Numbered from the stretch's first letter, positions 25,244-35,437 are shown. The stretch is 64,000 bases of DNA from Cristatella mucedo (GCA_009760855.2 WPIO01000102.1:1054001-1118000); one strand, 5' to 3'. The notes: generated from the letters alone by a model not told the origin. Made by a program: numbers and translations.

Positions 25244-25399
25244 ATGGTGATAATTTTTAATAGATTGCAGCTAAAAAGTAATAAATATTATATAGAAAAA
25301 TTCAACCATATATCAAGCAAGAAATTTAGAAAAAATCCAGAAAATGAAAATAAAATAAGAAATTGTATAGAGCGAGTAGATTTTGCAATTTGCCTTTGA
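25244..25399 (+). CDS. possible 51-residue basic protein after the GTA-like genes
   Basis: ATG frame of 51 codons starting 11 bases after the DUF3168 gene. The product is basic and helical (LKSNKYYIEKFNHIS, KFRKNPENENKIRN). No family recognised. Position suggests a remnant or small member of the phage-like operon, but chance cannot be excluded. 25400-25578 holds nothing further. Confidence 0.3.
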   Translation: MVIIFNRLQLKSNKYYIEKFNHISSKKFRKNPENENKIRNCIERVDFAICL

Positions 25400-25578
25400 T
25401 GCTTTTTTATTTATTGTGATTAAATGAAGCAGAGTCATTGTTTATCGTGCAACAATCTCTGACTGTAAAAAACCAATATATTTCAACTCAGAATATATCT
25501 TGATCTGGAAGGGTGATATTATGAACTAAAAATCTTAATGCAATATATTGCAAAAATAATTTATATTGTCATATTTTT

Positions 25579-27825
25579 TCAAATAGAATATCCATGTCCC
25601 GATTGTAATTTTTGGAAATGGCTTTGAGGTGCCGTGCGTGCCGATTTGTGTTGGCGGTAATGTGTTTGTTGTTCTTTATATATGGCGTTTTCCGTTGTGG
25701 TGGTTGGTGTTTTTTGATCTATGCTCTTTGGAGTTGCCGAAGTTGTTTTTGTTTTAACGCCACCAATTTGTGGCGTAGGTACCTCTTTTTCTTGCCAATA
25801 AGGTAATGCATTTGCCTGTTCTTGGTTGGGGAAATTTAGCGGCCTAGCGGAAAAAGATTTTTTCCGTAATTCATTTTGCCTAGATTTTTCATTTATTTTT
25901 TGATGGCGAAGTGATGGTGATGCAAATAACAATTCTGGGGTTTGTTCTTGATGTAATGCACTTGCTTTTGTTGGCTTGATTCTTGTTGATATGCTTTTTT
26001 TATCTGAATGGGTAGATCTTTTTTGTGTTGTGCGATATTGTTTAGTTCCTACTATCGAAGTTGATGGGTTGTGTAATATATAAAGTATTCTTCTTGGATG
26101 ATGTGATATGATATATAGAATTTTTTCTACACTATTTGTATGCATATGATCTTCATCATGTGGATTTGGAAAGCAGATATAGCTTCTTAGGTGCGTTTGT
26201 GCTGCCGATGGCTGGGAGTGAAATAGGTACCATAGAGTTTTGGCTTTGGCGGCTTGCGTAATTTTTAATTCCGATATTGTTCTATGTATCCTAAGCGAGC
26301 TTCTGGTTTGTTTTGAGATTTGCTGTTTTATTTCTTTTTCTTGCTCCAAGCGTATAATCGGATCAAATGTAAGCTCTGTTATTTCCTGCCTAGTTATAAT
26401 TTGCTCTTGTGGAAATATAGTCTCTGGCTTTGGAATAAGATCTATCATGTCAGCTGGCAAAGTTGCTGCTTTGTAGCTTTGCGTGTAAATAGTTGTAATT
26501 TTTTGTTGCTGTTCGGCTAATGCAATAAGCAATGCACCGTAAATTTCCCTATCCAATGTATTTGTATCTGTCGCCAGAGATGGGCTAAATGTTTTTTCTA
26601 AATGCGATTTCATGGCAATCATTAATGCTTCTTGTAGCACTTTAGCTTCACATGATATTGCTTTTTTGGTATTATAATAAAAATGTGCCAAGCTAATGCC
26701 TAAAATTCCGCAGGCAAGAGTTCCTGCTTCCATAAATCCGCATATTTTTGCTTCGTTTATAACCCTTGTTATTGCTTGTGCTGCTGATGAATTAACGATG
26801 GCGGTTACTTTTTTAGGCTTTTTTGCATCATCCTCGGTGTATTCGATTAAATCTTCAGCTTGATCTGTTTCTTCTTTTACTGGATCAAGTGATATAATAA
26901 AATCTTCGTTACCATACACTAAATCATAAATCTCATCATATTCAGCAATGGCCGTTATTCCTTCCTTAATCTTGCTGTGATTTGGCTTTTTATTGCTGGC
27001 CGCTCCTTCAAAAACTTCAGGATTATTTTCTGCTTCTGTATCATTGTCCTCAAAAGTATTTTGGGCGTGGGCATTGATGCGTTGTTGTGCAGCTATTTCG
27101 TGCAATAATTGTGGCAACCAATTTTCATCACCATCATCACTTGGCTCCGCCAGTGCTCTGTCTGCTAAATCTGTATCTCTATGTGTGTTGGTTGATGTTG
27201 CCATGGTTTGCGCGATATGTTGCATTTGGCGCCACAGTTGTGTAAGCCATGTGATTTTTTCTTGATTTTGCCGATGTGCATTTGTATGACTAAGAATTTG
27301 AATTGCAGGGCGAAATACCTCATTTGTAATATCACGAACTACGTGCAGAAACTCTTTCGTTAGCCTGCTTTCTTGTACGCGCAATGCCATGTGTTTCTTT
27401 TTGATATCTGTTATTCTGTATTGTGTCGGTGACTTTTGTTGTGTTGTATTTGAATCATCGGCTCCAATGCTCATTTTTCTTGTTGGCAATAATGGCTGAT
27501 TCTGCAAAGATAGCATCCCATTCCTATCAGATGAGGTTGTTAATTTTTTCACTCTAGAAGTTAGTGTCGGATGTGGCAATCTTTGTAATTCCCAAGTGTG
27601 ATTATGCATATTTTCTGCCATTGGAGCAGAAAAATTTGTACCTTCTTGTGGTGTTTTTTTGTCACAATCATTAAGCCTTTCATCTATAACTGCTGAGTTA
27701 TTCGCCAATAATTCTATCTTTGCAGTGATATGATGTTTGTAGCGTTGCATTTGGCTTCGATCTTCACGGTAGCCAGCCTTTTTTGTTGTTGATTCTTTAT
27801 GCAATATAGGTTTTAACGGAAACAT
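25579..27825 (-). CDS. large effector-like protein, unknown function
   Basis: Unrecognised 748-residue protein, ATG at 27825. The N-terminal ~170 residues are basic and polar, and an acidic stretch follows near 255-335. One hydrophobic segment occurs near residues 365-385 (AGTLACGILGISLAHFYY), a possible membrane insertion. The last 200 residues are rich in Gln, Ser, Thr, Lys and Arg and end in a basic tail (QHKSARTAPQ). It has no signal peptide. High polar content, length and minus-strand location match the other candidate effectors here; translocation by the VirB system is an inference. An exact 14-bp palindrome lies just upstream at 27843-27856. Confidence 0.65.
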   Translation of the reverse strand: MFPLKPILHKESTTKKAGYREDRSQMQRYKHHITAKIELLANNSAVIDERLNDCDKKTPQEGTNFSAPMAENMHNHTWELQRLPHPTLTSRVKKLTTSSDRNGMLSLQNQPLLPTRKMSIGADDSNTTQQKSPTQYRITDIKKKHMALRVQESRLTKEFLHVVRDITNEVFRPAIQILSHTNAHRQNQEKITWLTQLWRQMQHIAQTMATSTNTHRDTDLADRALAEPSDDGDENWLPQLLHEIAAQQRINAHAQNTFEDNDTEAENNPEVFEGAASNKKPNHSKIKEGITAIAEYDEIYDLVYGNEDFIISLDPVKEETDQAEDLIEYTEDDAKKPKKVTAIVNSSAAQAITRVINEAKICGFMEAGTLACGILGISLAHFYYNTKKAISCEAKVLQEALMIAMKSHLEKTFSPSLATDTNTLDREIYGALLIALAEQQQKITTIYTQSYKAATLPADMIDLIPKPETIFPQEQIITRQEITELTFDPIIRLEQEKEIKQQISKQTRSSLRIHRTISELKITQAAKAKTLWYLFHSQPSAAQTHLRSYICFPNPHDEDHMHTNSVEKILYIISHHPRRILYILHNPSTSIVGTKQYRTTQKRSTHSDKKSISTRIKPTKASALHQEQTPELLFASPSLRHQKINEKSRQNELRKKSFSARPLNFPNQEQANALPYWQEKEVPTPQIGGVKTKTTSATPKSIDQKTPTTTTENAIYKEQQTHYRQHKSARTAPQSHFQKLQSGHGYSI

Positions 27826-27842
27826 AAAAAATAAATATAAAA

Positions 27843-27856
27843 ATTGCTATAGCAAT
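27843..27856. promoter_or_regulatory. perfect 14-bp palindrome upstream of the effector-like gene
   Basis: ATTGCTATAGCAAT is fully palindromic and lies between the effector-like ATG (27825) and the end of fabD (27873). An overlapping GCTAT...ATAGC pairing is also present. It could be an operator for a dimeric regulator or a small bidirectional transcript end. Confidence 0.35.
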
Positions 27857-27872
27857 ATAGCATTGCTTGTGC

Positions 27873-28826
27873 TTATCTATTGTTAATATCAACAGAATTG
27901 ATTGTTGATAAATTATTAACCGCAAGGGTCTTAATTTCTGAAGCAGTTCTTACTATCATTCCAGAAAGGGCAGCACCAGGGCCAATTTCTAAAGCCGATT
28001 CACAACCTAGATTTTTTAGCTTCAAGATCGTCTCTCTCCAGCGCACTGCAGAAGTTAATTGCTGCAAAAGTAACCCTCTAATTTGCTCTGGATCCTGCAC
28101 TTCTTCTGCCAAAACATTGCAGATAAACTTGATTTTTGGCGTTTTTATCTCAGTTTTTGCTAGGGCAACAGATAATTCTTCGGCGGCTGCTTCCATCATT
28201 GGGCTGTGAAATGCTCCACTGACCGCCAATTTGATAATTTTTTTAATACCTACAGAGCCACATAGTTCTATGGCTCTATCCAGAGCGGAATTATTGCCGC
28301 TTATTATAACTTGACCAACGGCATTATCGTTTGCTTTTACTAAAATATCTTCTCCCTTGGCTAGAGATATTAATTGATCCATTTGCTCCATTGTGGCACC
28401 AATTACGGCTGCCATTCCACCATTTTTAGAAGCTTTGGCCATTGCCTTTCCTCTTGCAGAAAGCAGCTTTGCAGTATCGTATAGGTTGATTGATCCAGCC
28501 AGACATAATGCTGTATATTCGCCCAAAGAATGACCAGCAACATAAGAAGCCCAATCCGCAATAGCTCCAATTCTATCTTGCAAAACCTGTGCTATTGCAA
28601 CAGAAGTTGCCATAATTGCAGGTTGAGCTTTTTCTGTATCTTGTAAGGCTAAAGCATCGTTTCCAAAAATAATTTTTGTTATATCGTAGCCCAAAGCGTC
28701 ATTTACCTCCCCAAACAATAAACGTACTTTTGGCTCAGATTCATATAATTCTTTGCCCATATTTAAAGTTTGCGAGCCTTGTCCTGGAAAAATTGCCGCA
28801 GTGTTTTTTGGGTTAAGGATGAGCAT
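27873..28826 (-). CDS. fabD: malonyl-CoA:ACP transacylase
   Basis: Transfers malonyl from CoA to acyl carrier protein for fatty-acid synthesis. The length of 317 residues is typical. The N-terminal block is IFPGQGSQTLNMG, the catalytic Ser is in AGHSLGEYTALC near residue 97, and the catalytic His is in SGAFHSPMM near 205. KANDNAVGQVIISG also matches the family. ATG at 28826. Other fab genes are not adjacent. Confidence 0.96.
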   Translation of the reverse strand: MLILNPKNTAAIFPGQGSQTLNMGKELYESEPKVRLLFGEVNDALGYDITKIIFGNDALALQDTEKAQPAIMATSVAIAQVLQDRIGAIADWASYVAGHSLGEYTALCLAGSINLYDTAKLLSARGKAMAKASKNGGMAAVIGATMEQMDQLISLAKGEDILVKANDNAVGQVIISGNNSALDRAIELCGSVGIKKIIKLAVSGAFHSPMMEAAAEELSVALAKTEIKTPKIKFICNVLAEEVQDPEQIRGLLLQQLTSAVRWRETILKLKNLGCESALEIGPGAALSGMIVRTASEIKTLAVNNLSTINSVDINNR

Positions 28827-29221
28827 ATTTGAAGTTATTATGGATTTTGATAACGCACATGGATAGAAAATAAATTTTAAAAATACAAGATAATTTTATT
28901 TATTGATCCGAATTTGTTGTGGTAGATTTGAATTCAAGTATATAATTAGTGCTTGTATCAAGGCTTTTATGCAGCTCTTTCATGGAATTTTCATGTGGCT
29001 TGTGCAATTTATTTTTATTTCTGATTGTGCAATATTTCTAATTTGTCAAGAAATTACGCAGAAGAAAATTTATTTGTGCTTTCTGTGTTTATGCGGCACC
29101 ATAATTTCACCTTTGTTTGTATTTTTTTGCCAGATTTGTCAGTTTTTTTATAGTGGCATATTGCTTATTTCAAAATTATTTTTATATAACAAACCAGTTA
29201 AGATTGTGTTTAGATTTTATA
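28827..29221. other. fabD-lysS intergenic region with a doubtful membrane ORF
   Basis: A plus-strand frame (28903-29241, TTG start; first ATG near 28969) encodes a hydrophobic Phe/Ile/Cys-rich peptide of about 90-110 residues that could span the membrane two or three times. It overlaps the end of lysS on the other strand. T-rich DNA makes such frames easily, so it is not called as a gene. Confidence 0.3.
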
Positions 29222-30823
29222 TTAAGAGCAGATATTTTTAATTAACAGCATGCTGCGTTCTAGTCCCATTAGGGCAAATAAGGAGTCCAATTTTGGGCCA
29301 CTTTCTGTTCCAATAAGTATTTGATAGAGTTTTTTATAGCCCTCTTTTTTATCAGATGCTATAGTTTCTGCTATGTGATTTATGATATTACTTTCGCCAA
29401 TTTCTGCGGTATCGTGCATTTTAGAAAGTGCGGTTATAAGTGCCAATAATGCTTCTTTTTCCTGAGGATTTGGTTTGTGATAATTTTTATTTGGCTCCAC
29501 ATAATCAATATAATAATTCCAAGCACCAAGAGTAAGTCTATCTTGCATTGCTGAAGTTTGTGGCTTCCATTCTAAATTGTATTTTAGAAGGAAATGCCAT
29601 ACATCATGCACATCTTCTGGGTTGCATGCAGCGGCTAGATTAATTAAAAGTGAATGTCTGGCAAAAGGCTTTAGCGGATATTGCGAGGTCAAATTTGGCA
29701 GAGCACTGCGAACATACCAAATGGGATTTGCAACATCGGCATCATCTGTAAATTTTTCAGCAAAAGACTGATATTCATCTGTGGTTTTTGGAATAATTTC
29801 GAAAGAAAGTTTTTTGGCGGTTCGCGGTTTAATATACATATAATAAGCCAAACTTTCTGGACAAGAATATCTGAGCCATTGATCTATAGTGAGGCCGTTG
29901 CCTTTCGATTTGGAAATTTTTTTACCCTCTTCATCCAAAAACAGTTCATAAAAAAAGTTGATTGGTGGCTCTTTGCCAAGTGTTGTGCAAATTGATCTAT
30001 AGATTGGCTCATTTGGATAGTGATCTTTTCCATAAATTTCATAGTCCACATCTAGTGCTGCCCAACGCATTCCAAAATCACACTTCCACTGCAACTTACA
30101 TCCTCCATCTAAAAAACTAATTTCCTTTAATTTATCATTTGTTATATAGGTAATAGTGCAATCATTAGAATCTATATTTTGCACTCCCTCCGCTAAAATT
30201 GCACCAGTATCTGGGTCTACAGGCATAAATGGACTGTAGGTTTCCTGTCGTTCTGCACCCAGTGTTGGCAGCATTATATCCAATAATTGCCGCTCTTTTT
30301 CCGCGGCTATTTTAAGGTATTTGTTAAAGGTGCCTTTTTTATATTCTTCCGTAGCGCTGTAAAATTCGTATTGAAAGTTAAAATTATCCAAAAATGCTCT
30401 CAACCTAGAGTTCATGTTGTGTCCATAGCTTTCATGGATTCCAAAGGGATCAGGAATTGAGGTTAGTGGTAATCCAATATATTGCTTCAGTTGTTCTGGA
30501 TTTGGCACATTCTCTGGTATTTTGCGCATACCATCAAAATCATCAGAAAAAACAAATAATTTGCTAGTAATTATTTCTTCTATTGTGCCTTTATCGTAAA
30601 GATATTTAACCATTTCATCAAATGCAAAGCGAACAAAACTAGTTCGCACAACTTCTCCAAATGTTCCTATGTGAGGTAATCCAGAGGGACCATATCCCGT
30701 TTCAAATAGTACAAATCCTTTATTTGGCTTCGAGTATTTAATCTTCTCCAATACTTTTTTTGCCTCCAATATTGGCCAAGATGAATCTTCGCTTTCGTAA
30801 AATTTTTTGCCAGTTGCACTCAT
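29222..30823 (-). CDS. lysS: class I lysyl-tRNA synthetase
   Basis: Charges tRNA-Lys. It is the archaeal-type class I enzyme that alphaproteobacteria use in place of the class II enzyme. It has 533 residues. The HIGH-type motif is PSGLPHIGTFGE near 46-57, and the KMSKS-type motif is KISKSKGNG near 297-305. Further blocks include FSDDFDGMRKIP and KDHYPNEPIYRSICT. ATG at 30823. Presence of this form is a useful marker of the source lineage. Confidence 0.95.
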   Translation of the reverse strand: MSATGKKFYESEDSSWPILEAKKVLEKIKYSKPNKGFVLFETGYGPSGLPHIGTFGEVVRTSFVRFAFDEMVKYLYDKGTIEEIITSKLFVFSDDFDGMRKIPENVPNPEQLKQYIGLPLTSIPDPFGIHESYGHNMNSRLRAFLDNFNFQYEFYSATEEYKKGTFNKYLKIAAEKERQLLDIMLPTLGAERQETYSPFMPVDPDTGAILAEGVQNIDSNDCTITYITNDKLKEISFLDGGCKLQWKCDFGMRWAALDVDYEIYGKDHYPNEPIYRSICTTLGKEPPINFFYELFLDEEGKKISKSKGNGLTIDQWLRYSCPESLAYYMYIKPRTAKKLSFEIIPKTTDEYQSFAEKFTDDADVANPIWYVRSALPNLTSQYPLKPFARHSLLINLAAACNPEDVHDVWHFLLKYNLEWKPQTSAMQDRLTLGAWNYYIDYVEPNKNYHKPNPQEKEALLALITALSKMHDTAEIGESNIINHIAETIASDKKEGYKKLYQILIGTESGPKLDSLFALMGLERSMLLIKNICS

Positions 30824-30978
30824 AGTATTAACAGATTTATTTGCTTTTTGAATGAAATGGTTTTTATTATTATCAATCTAATAATTATGATTTTAATCAT
30901 TTAGGGATGGTGATAATTTTTGCCAAATAAGTGATAATGGATTTGAATTGATGTGCCTTCTGTGGCAATTTATATAAG

Positions 30979-32754
30979 TTATTTATATTTTATGGCTATA
31001 TTATAGATTGCATCGCTATCTATTTTTGCTTGTTTTTTTAAACTCGATATTTCTCCATGATGCCAGAAAAAATCTCCATGATTTAGGGCGAAAAAATCTC
31101 CGCCGTACTTTATTTGTAGCAAGAATTCTGCAATTGTTGTGCCAAATCCACCTTCATTTCCATCTTCTATTAATATAATACATTTATGATTGCTTGCAAT
31201 TTTGGAGATTGTTTTTTTGTCGAAAGGTTTGATAAAAATTACGCTAATGATTGTTGGATTTATGCTGTGTCTTGCTAGTTGATTTTTTGCCTTTTCAGCT
31301 TCATCCATTAAAGATCCACAGCAGATGATAGCTATATTTTTGCCGCGATTAATAATTTTGCTTTTGCCAATTTCTAGCGGAGTAATTGCAATTATATCGA
31401 GAATTTCATTCTCTTTTAGATTGTATGATTTTGGATATCTAACCGCAGAAGGCCGATCTTCTATTAGCCATGCAGTTTTTATGCAGGCCGCCATTTCTTC
31501 TGCATTTGCAGGTGCCATTATCACAATATTGGGAATTATTTGCAAGAATCCTATATCAAATACTCCATGGTGCGTTGGGCCATCGCGACCAACAAATCCG
31601 CCCCTATCAATCATAAATCTGACTGGTAATTTTTGCACTGCAACATCGTGAATAATTTGATCATAACCTCTTTGCAGAAAGGTTGAATAAATTGCACAAA
31701 ATGGTTTCATGTTAGCCACAGCAAGACCTGCTGAAAAAGTTATTGCATGCTGCTCGGCTATGCCAACATCAAAAACACGATCGGGAAAAGTTGTGGCTAA
31801 GTTTGAGAGCCCTGTTCCATCCGGCATGGCCGCCGTTATTGCTTGCACCATTGGGTCTTGTGTCATTATTTCTTGCAGTGTCTGATGAAGTATCGAGCTG
31901 GAGTTGGTGGTATTTGTATTATCTGCAGTTGGAATGGGTGCACCGTGCCACTTTCTGGGGTTTTCTTCTGCCGCTTCATGACCCTTTCCTTTTTTGGTGT
32001 TAATGTGCAGTATTATAGGCTTGGATGTGGTAAGTGATTTAATGTAATTTAGAGCATAAATTATGTTTTCCAGGTTGTGTCCATCGATGATGCCTATATA
32101 GTCCAATCCTAAATTTGTAAAGAAATTATTTGTTGCTGAGATTGATATTTGTTCTTTTTCTAATGGGGTTTGCATTCTTAATAGTCTAAGATGATTGTGC
32201 AGGCCGCCAACTGAAGGCGCCATAGACATGCCGTTGTCATTTAAAATAATTATAACTTTGCCGCAATTTGCAGTTGAAATATAGTTTAGTCCCTCAAAAG
32301 CCATTCCAGCCTCCATTGCTCCATCGCCAATGATGCTTATTATTTCATGATCAAGGCTTTGTCCCTGACGTGCAATTGCCATGCCAGCTGCAACAGATAT
32401 CGCGGTAGAAGAGTGCCCCGCACCAAAAACATCATGAGGGCTTTCCTCTCGATAGCAAAATGATGAAATTCCTCCCTCAAGACCCATTGTGTGATATGTA
32501 TTCAACCTATCAGTGATGATTTTATGTGCATGAGCTTGATGTCCTATATCCCAGATTATTTTATCTTTTGGAGAGTTGAAAACATGAAAAAGAGCAACCG
32601 TTAGCTCTACAACTCCAAGTGGAGAGGCAAAGTGTCCGCCATTTTTTATGGCCCGATTGGTAATTATTTCACGTATTTCCTCACAAATATTCAGTAACTC
32701 ATCTATGGAAAGTTGTTGAATTTCTTGCGGTAGTTTTAAATTTTTTAGAGCCAT
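30979..32754 (-). CDS. dxs: 1-deoxy-D-xylulose-5-phosphate synthase
   Basis: Thiamine-diphosphate enzyme that opens the MEP isoprenoid pathway from pyruvate and glyceraldehyde 3-phosphate. It has 591 residues, slightly short of the usual 620-640. Visible blocks: DIGHQAHAHKIITDR, the ThDP motif GDGAMEAGMAFEGLN...NDN, DVGIAEQHAITF, and the transketolase-like DRGGFVGRDGPTHHG. ATG at 32754. It follows the Gln/Cys-rich gene by 17 bases, so both are probably on one transcript. Confidence 0.96.
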   Translation of the reverse strand: MALKNLKLPQEIQQLSIDELLNICEEIREIITNRAIKNGGHFASPLGVVELTVALFHVFNSPKDKIIWDIGHQAHAHKIITDRLNTYHTMGLEGGISSFCYREESPHDVFGAGHSSTAISVAAGMAIARQGQSLDHEIISIIGDGAMEAGMAFEGLNYISTANCGKVIIILNDNGMSMAPSVGGLHNHLRLLRMQTPLEKEQISISATNNFFTNLGLDYIGIIDGHNLENIIYALNYIKSLTTSKPIILHINTKKGKGHEAAEENPRKWHGAPIPTADNTNTTNSSSILHQTLQEIMTQDPMVQAITAAMPDGTGLSNLATTFPDRVFDVGIAEQHAITFSAGLAVANMKPFCAIYSTFLQRGYDQIIHDVAVQKLPVRFMIDRGGFVGRDGPTHHGVFDIGFLQIIPNIVIMAPANAEEMAACIKTAWLIEDRPSAVRYPKSYNLKENEILDIIAITPLEIGKSKIINRGKNIAIICCGSLMDEAEKAKNQLARHSINPTIISVIFIKPFDKKTISKIASNHKCIILIEDGNEGGFGTTIAEFLLQIKYGGDFFALNHGDFFWHHGEISSLKKQAKIDSDAIYNIAIKYK

Positions 32755-32771
32755 TGTTTGCTCTTATAATA

Positions 32772-33914
32772 CTATATTGCACCCAGCTCTAACAGAATAG
32801 CCCTTGCTCTTGCTATTAACAATTCCGCTGCTGAGTTTTGCAAATCTGTTATTGATTGACTGAATCTTGCTTCGCTTTTTTCAGAAGAAAAATCTTGCTG
32901 TGATTGTGTTTTCTTTTTCGGATAATTGCGTAGAATGAAGACATTTTCTGCCATGAGCTGAGATTCTGCGTATTGCTGGTCTAGATATTTTTCTTGCTCT
33001 AATGCTGATTCTTGTTCTGGCGTGTTGTGGTTTTGTAAGGCATTTTCACGTACAGTTTGCAACGCATCTTGTGGTTTTAATTGGTATCTTTTTTCTTCTT
33101 CCAAAAAATTATCTTCCAGAGTAGATTGATAGCTTGTTTGCTCTGTTTCATCACTTGATATTTCGTCATTCAAGAAAAATTCTTCATTTGCATTTAAGCC
33201 TTCTGCAGATTTTTCGGCAAAAAACTGATTTTCTGTTAGGTTGCAGGCGAAGGATTCATTTTCATTGAAGCAATTTTCTTGTGAATATTTATCTTGCTTG
33301 GCTTGGCAGCTTGTGCTTGAAAAATCTAATATTTCGCATCCCATTGTTTGTATCTGAGAGTTGTATTGATCTGTTTCTGCTCTTTTAGTACATGATCCTC
33401 CATTAGAAAAGCACTGACATTGTTCTCCATTTTTGCACTGACAGCCGCCAGAACAGAAACTGTTTTTTTCTTGTAAGTCTTGCAATTCCCACAATTCTTG
33501 CCATATTTTATTGTTTTGCTTTTTTCTAAAATCGCTCAATTTATATCCTTCTGCATTGTTATTTTCTGTTTGCATATATTTGGTTGCTGGTGTTAGCTGT
33601 TCTGCTTCGGAAATTTCTGCTGTTTCGCGAATTTTTCTAATACTATTTGCACTGATATTTGCCAAATTTTTACTCCTTTCCATAGATTCTAGAGCCGTAA
33701 ATTCTTCCTTTTGTTTTGCTGGCAGATTTGCAATGGCACTAAGATTTGCCCTAAATTGTTCTTTTGCCCACTGATTTTGCACTTGTGAGATTTTTACAAC
33801 TTTGTTTTCTCTTTGGAATTGTCGCCAATTTCCCAGCCATTCATTTTCTTTATCTATGGTTTTTTTTGCAATTATTGGCAAAAGAGGTTCATATTCGGCA
33901 AATTCTGCAGTCAT
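32772..33914 (-). CDS. Gln/Glu-rich protein with a metallothionein-like Cys cluster
   Basis: Unrecognised 380-residue polar protein, ATG at 33914, located 17 bases upstream of dxs. Near residues 150-178 it has a dense cysteine cluster, spacing C-x3-C-x-C-x5-C-x-C-x6-C (CSGGCQCKNGEQCQCF), much like bacterial or eukaryotic metallothioneins. Four or more extra cysteines follow within 60 residues. The rest is coiled-coil-like and rich in Gln, Glu and Asn. The N-terminus contains EYEPLL, a dileucine-type sorting motif if the protein enters a host cell. No signal peptide. A soluble metal-binding or redox role is plausible but unproven. Confidence 0.6.
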   Translation of the reverse strand: MTAEFAEYEPLLPIIAKKTIDKENEWLGNWRQFQRENKVVKISQVQNQWAKEQFRANLSAIANLPAKQKEEFTALESMERSKNLANISANSIRKIRETAEISEAEQLTPATKYMQTENNNAEGYKLSDFRKKQNNKIWQELWELQDLQEKNSFCSGGCQCKNGEQCQCFSNGGSCTKRAETDQYNSQIQTMGCEILDFSSTSCQAKQDKYSQENCFNENESFACNLTENQFFAEKSAEGLNANEEFFLNDEISSDETEQTSYQSTLEDNFLEEEKRYQLKPQDALQTVRENALQNHNTPEQESALEQEKYLDQQYAESQLMAENVFILRNYPKKKTQSQQDFSSEKSEARFSQSITDLQNSAAELLIARARAILLELGAI

Positions 33915-34008
33915 ATCGGAGGTAAATAAATAATTTTGGATAGTTTACAATATTCTATATTATCTCACTTTAATAAAGATGTAAAGTTTATAATGTCAAG
34001 AATTACAA

Positions 34009-35424
34009 TTAATAGACATTAATATCAACTTTGCCATATTGTGCACCCTGTAGTTTGTTTTTTTGATTTCGCGTTTGAATAAGGTACATAGCTAGCGATC
34101 TGGCGTCTTTTTCATTACCGGGAAAAGGTGGCATATAGGCCTGAACATCGTGTACGTTGAGGGTGTATTGCGTTATATCTTCCGGATTCCAGTTACCGCT
34201 GCCTAATAATTTTGTAAATTTTCCTATAATTCCATTGATTCCATGGTGTGTGTGGCAGCGGCTGCAGGCAATAAGGAATATGTTTTTGCCATCCCCAACT
34301 GATTTAAATATTTCCTCATCAGTTATTCCACCTTTCTCTTCATCAGAAAGAGACTGATAGTAGGTTGCGTGAGCCAAAATACCGTCTTTTTTAATAAGGG
34401 GATAGTCTCCAACTCTGAAGGTATTTGCATACATATACTTCCCTATTATATAGGGTTTTCTTATGAATTCTCTGACTCTTTCAAAGTGACCAGTTAGCCA
34501 CACAACTGTTATAAGTGGTATTAAGGCCAATGGTGTTGGAATGATTTTTGGGGCTAAAATTGCTACCTGCCCCCATATCAAGAATAATATAGTAGATCCC
34601 AAAATTATCATTAACAACATCTGGCTCCAGTCTGTAAAGGCACCCGTTAATAGCGCTAGAGGAATTTGCTCTGCCATTGCGGCAGGAACTCTGCAATAAT
34701 ACCAATAGCCACCAACTAAAGTTATCGGAGCCCAAAAAATAAGCCAAAGCCCTATTCCTCTCATCACTCTGGCTCTCAAATCAAGATCTTTTTTCGTGAA
34801 CAATAAAACCAAAAAGCTAGCTATGGATCCAGCTTCTATCATTGCCAATCCAGTTCTAAAGGAAAGTTGTGGTAAATATAGATTATTGAAAATGCCGCTT
34901 AGCAATGTTTTATCGGATAGCCAGCTGCTTGGATCCATCATGAAGGCCAGAATTGCTACAATTACCGCCATTGTTATCCAAGAGAAAAAAGCCAAAGAGT
35001 AGCCAAGATAGATATGTCGGAGCTTTTTTCTCTCATCGTTTTCGCATTTTTTCCAGCTTAAAAAATACCACAAAATCAAGCAAACTTCTGTAACAAATAT
35101 AATCCATTCAAAAAACCATGCCCAGAAAAAAACTCTAATAAGGCTTGCAATGGAATAGGGGTTAACTAAAGCGGCAGAAAACCACACACCAACGCCAGTT
35201 AAGGCACCAACCGTTGTTGTTATGGCAAATGATACAAACATCATTTTATATGCCAAATTGTCTAGCTTTTTATTCTTTTTTTTAAAGGCATAAAGCTCCA
35301 TAGTTGCTATTAATGGTATAAAACCAACAGCCAGACCATGATTTATAATAACGTGCAATATTGCTATTACCGCAATTAGCATTCTATTGCCAAAAAAATC
35401 CAGATGAAAAATAGGAAAATCCAT
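34009..35424 (-). CDS. bd-oxidase-like membrane cytochrome with C-terminal cytochrome c
   Basis: Predicted respiratory protein of 471 residues with about nine membrane helices followed by a c-type haem domain. The first helices resemble CydA: a conserved His in AILHVIINHG and the segment SFAITTTVGALTGVGVWF, where cytochrome bd has FAVGVxTGIxMEFQFG. The Q-loop motif of quinol-oxidising CydA is not seen. The C-terminal ~100 residues have one CxxCH site (ACSRCHTHHG) and a distal Met candidate in AYMPPFPGNEKDARSLAMYL. This is the layout of haem-c-bearing members of the bd superfamily. The electron donor is unknown. Thirteen bases separate it from the upstream membrane-protein gene. Confidence 0.65.
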   Translation of the reverse strand: MDFPIFHLDFFGNRMLIAVIAILHVIINHGLAVGFIPLIATMELYAFKKKNKKLDNLAYKMMFVSFAITTTVGALTGVGVWFSAALVNPYSIASLIRVFFWAWFFEWIIFVTEVCLILWYFLSWKKCENDERKKLRHIYLGYSLAFFSWITMAVIVAILAFMMDPSSWLSDKTLLSGIFNNLYLPQLSFRTGLAMIEAGSIASFLVLLFTKKDLDLRARVMRGIGLWLIFWAPITLVGGYWYYCRVPAAMAEQIPLALLTGAFTDWSQMLLMIILGSTILFLIWGQVAILAPKIIPTPLALIPLITVVWLTGHFERVREFIRKPYIIGKYMYANTFRVGDYPLIKKDGILAHATYYQSLSDEEKGGITDEEIFKSVGDGKNIFLIACSRCHTHHGINGIIGKFTKLLGSGNWNPEDITQYTLNVHDVQAYMPPFPGNEKDARSLAMYLIQTRNQKNKLQGAQYGKVDINVY

Positions 35425-35437
35425 AATTATTGGCCAG

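Noticed and set aside
23927-25399. An active prophage
   Set aside because: Only three structural genes occur, without integrase, terminase, capsid or tail genes nearby, and a second copy is decayed.
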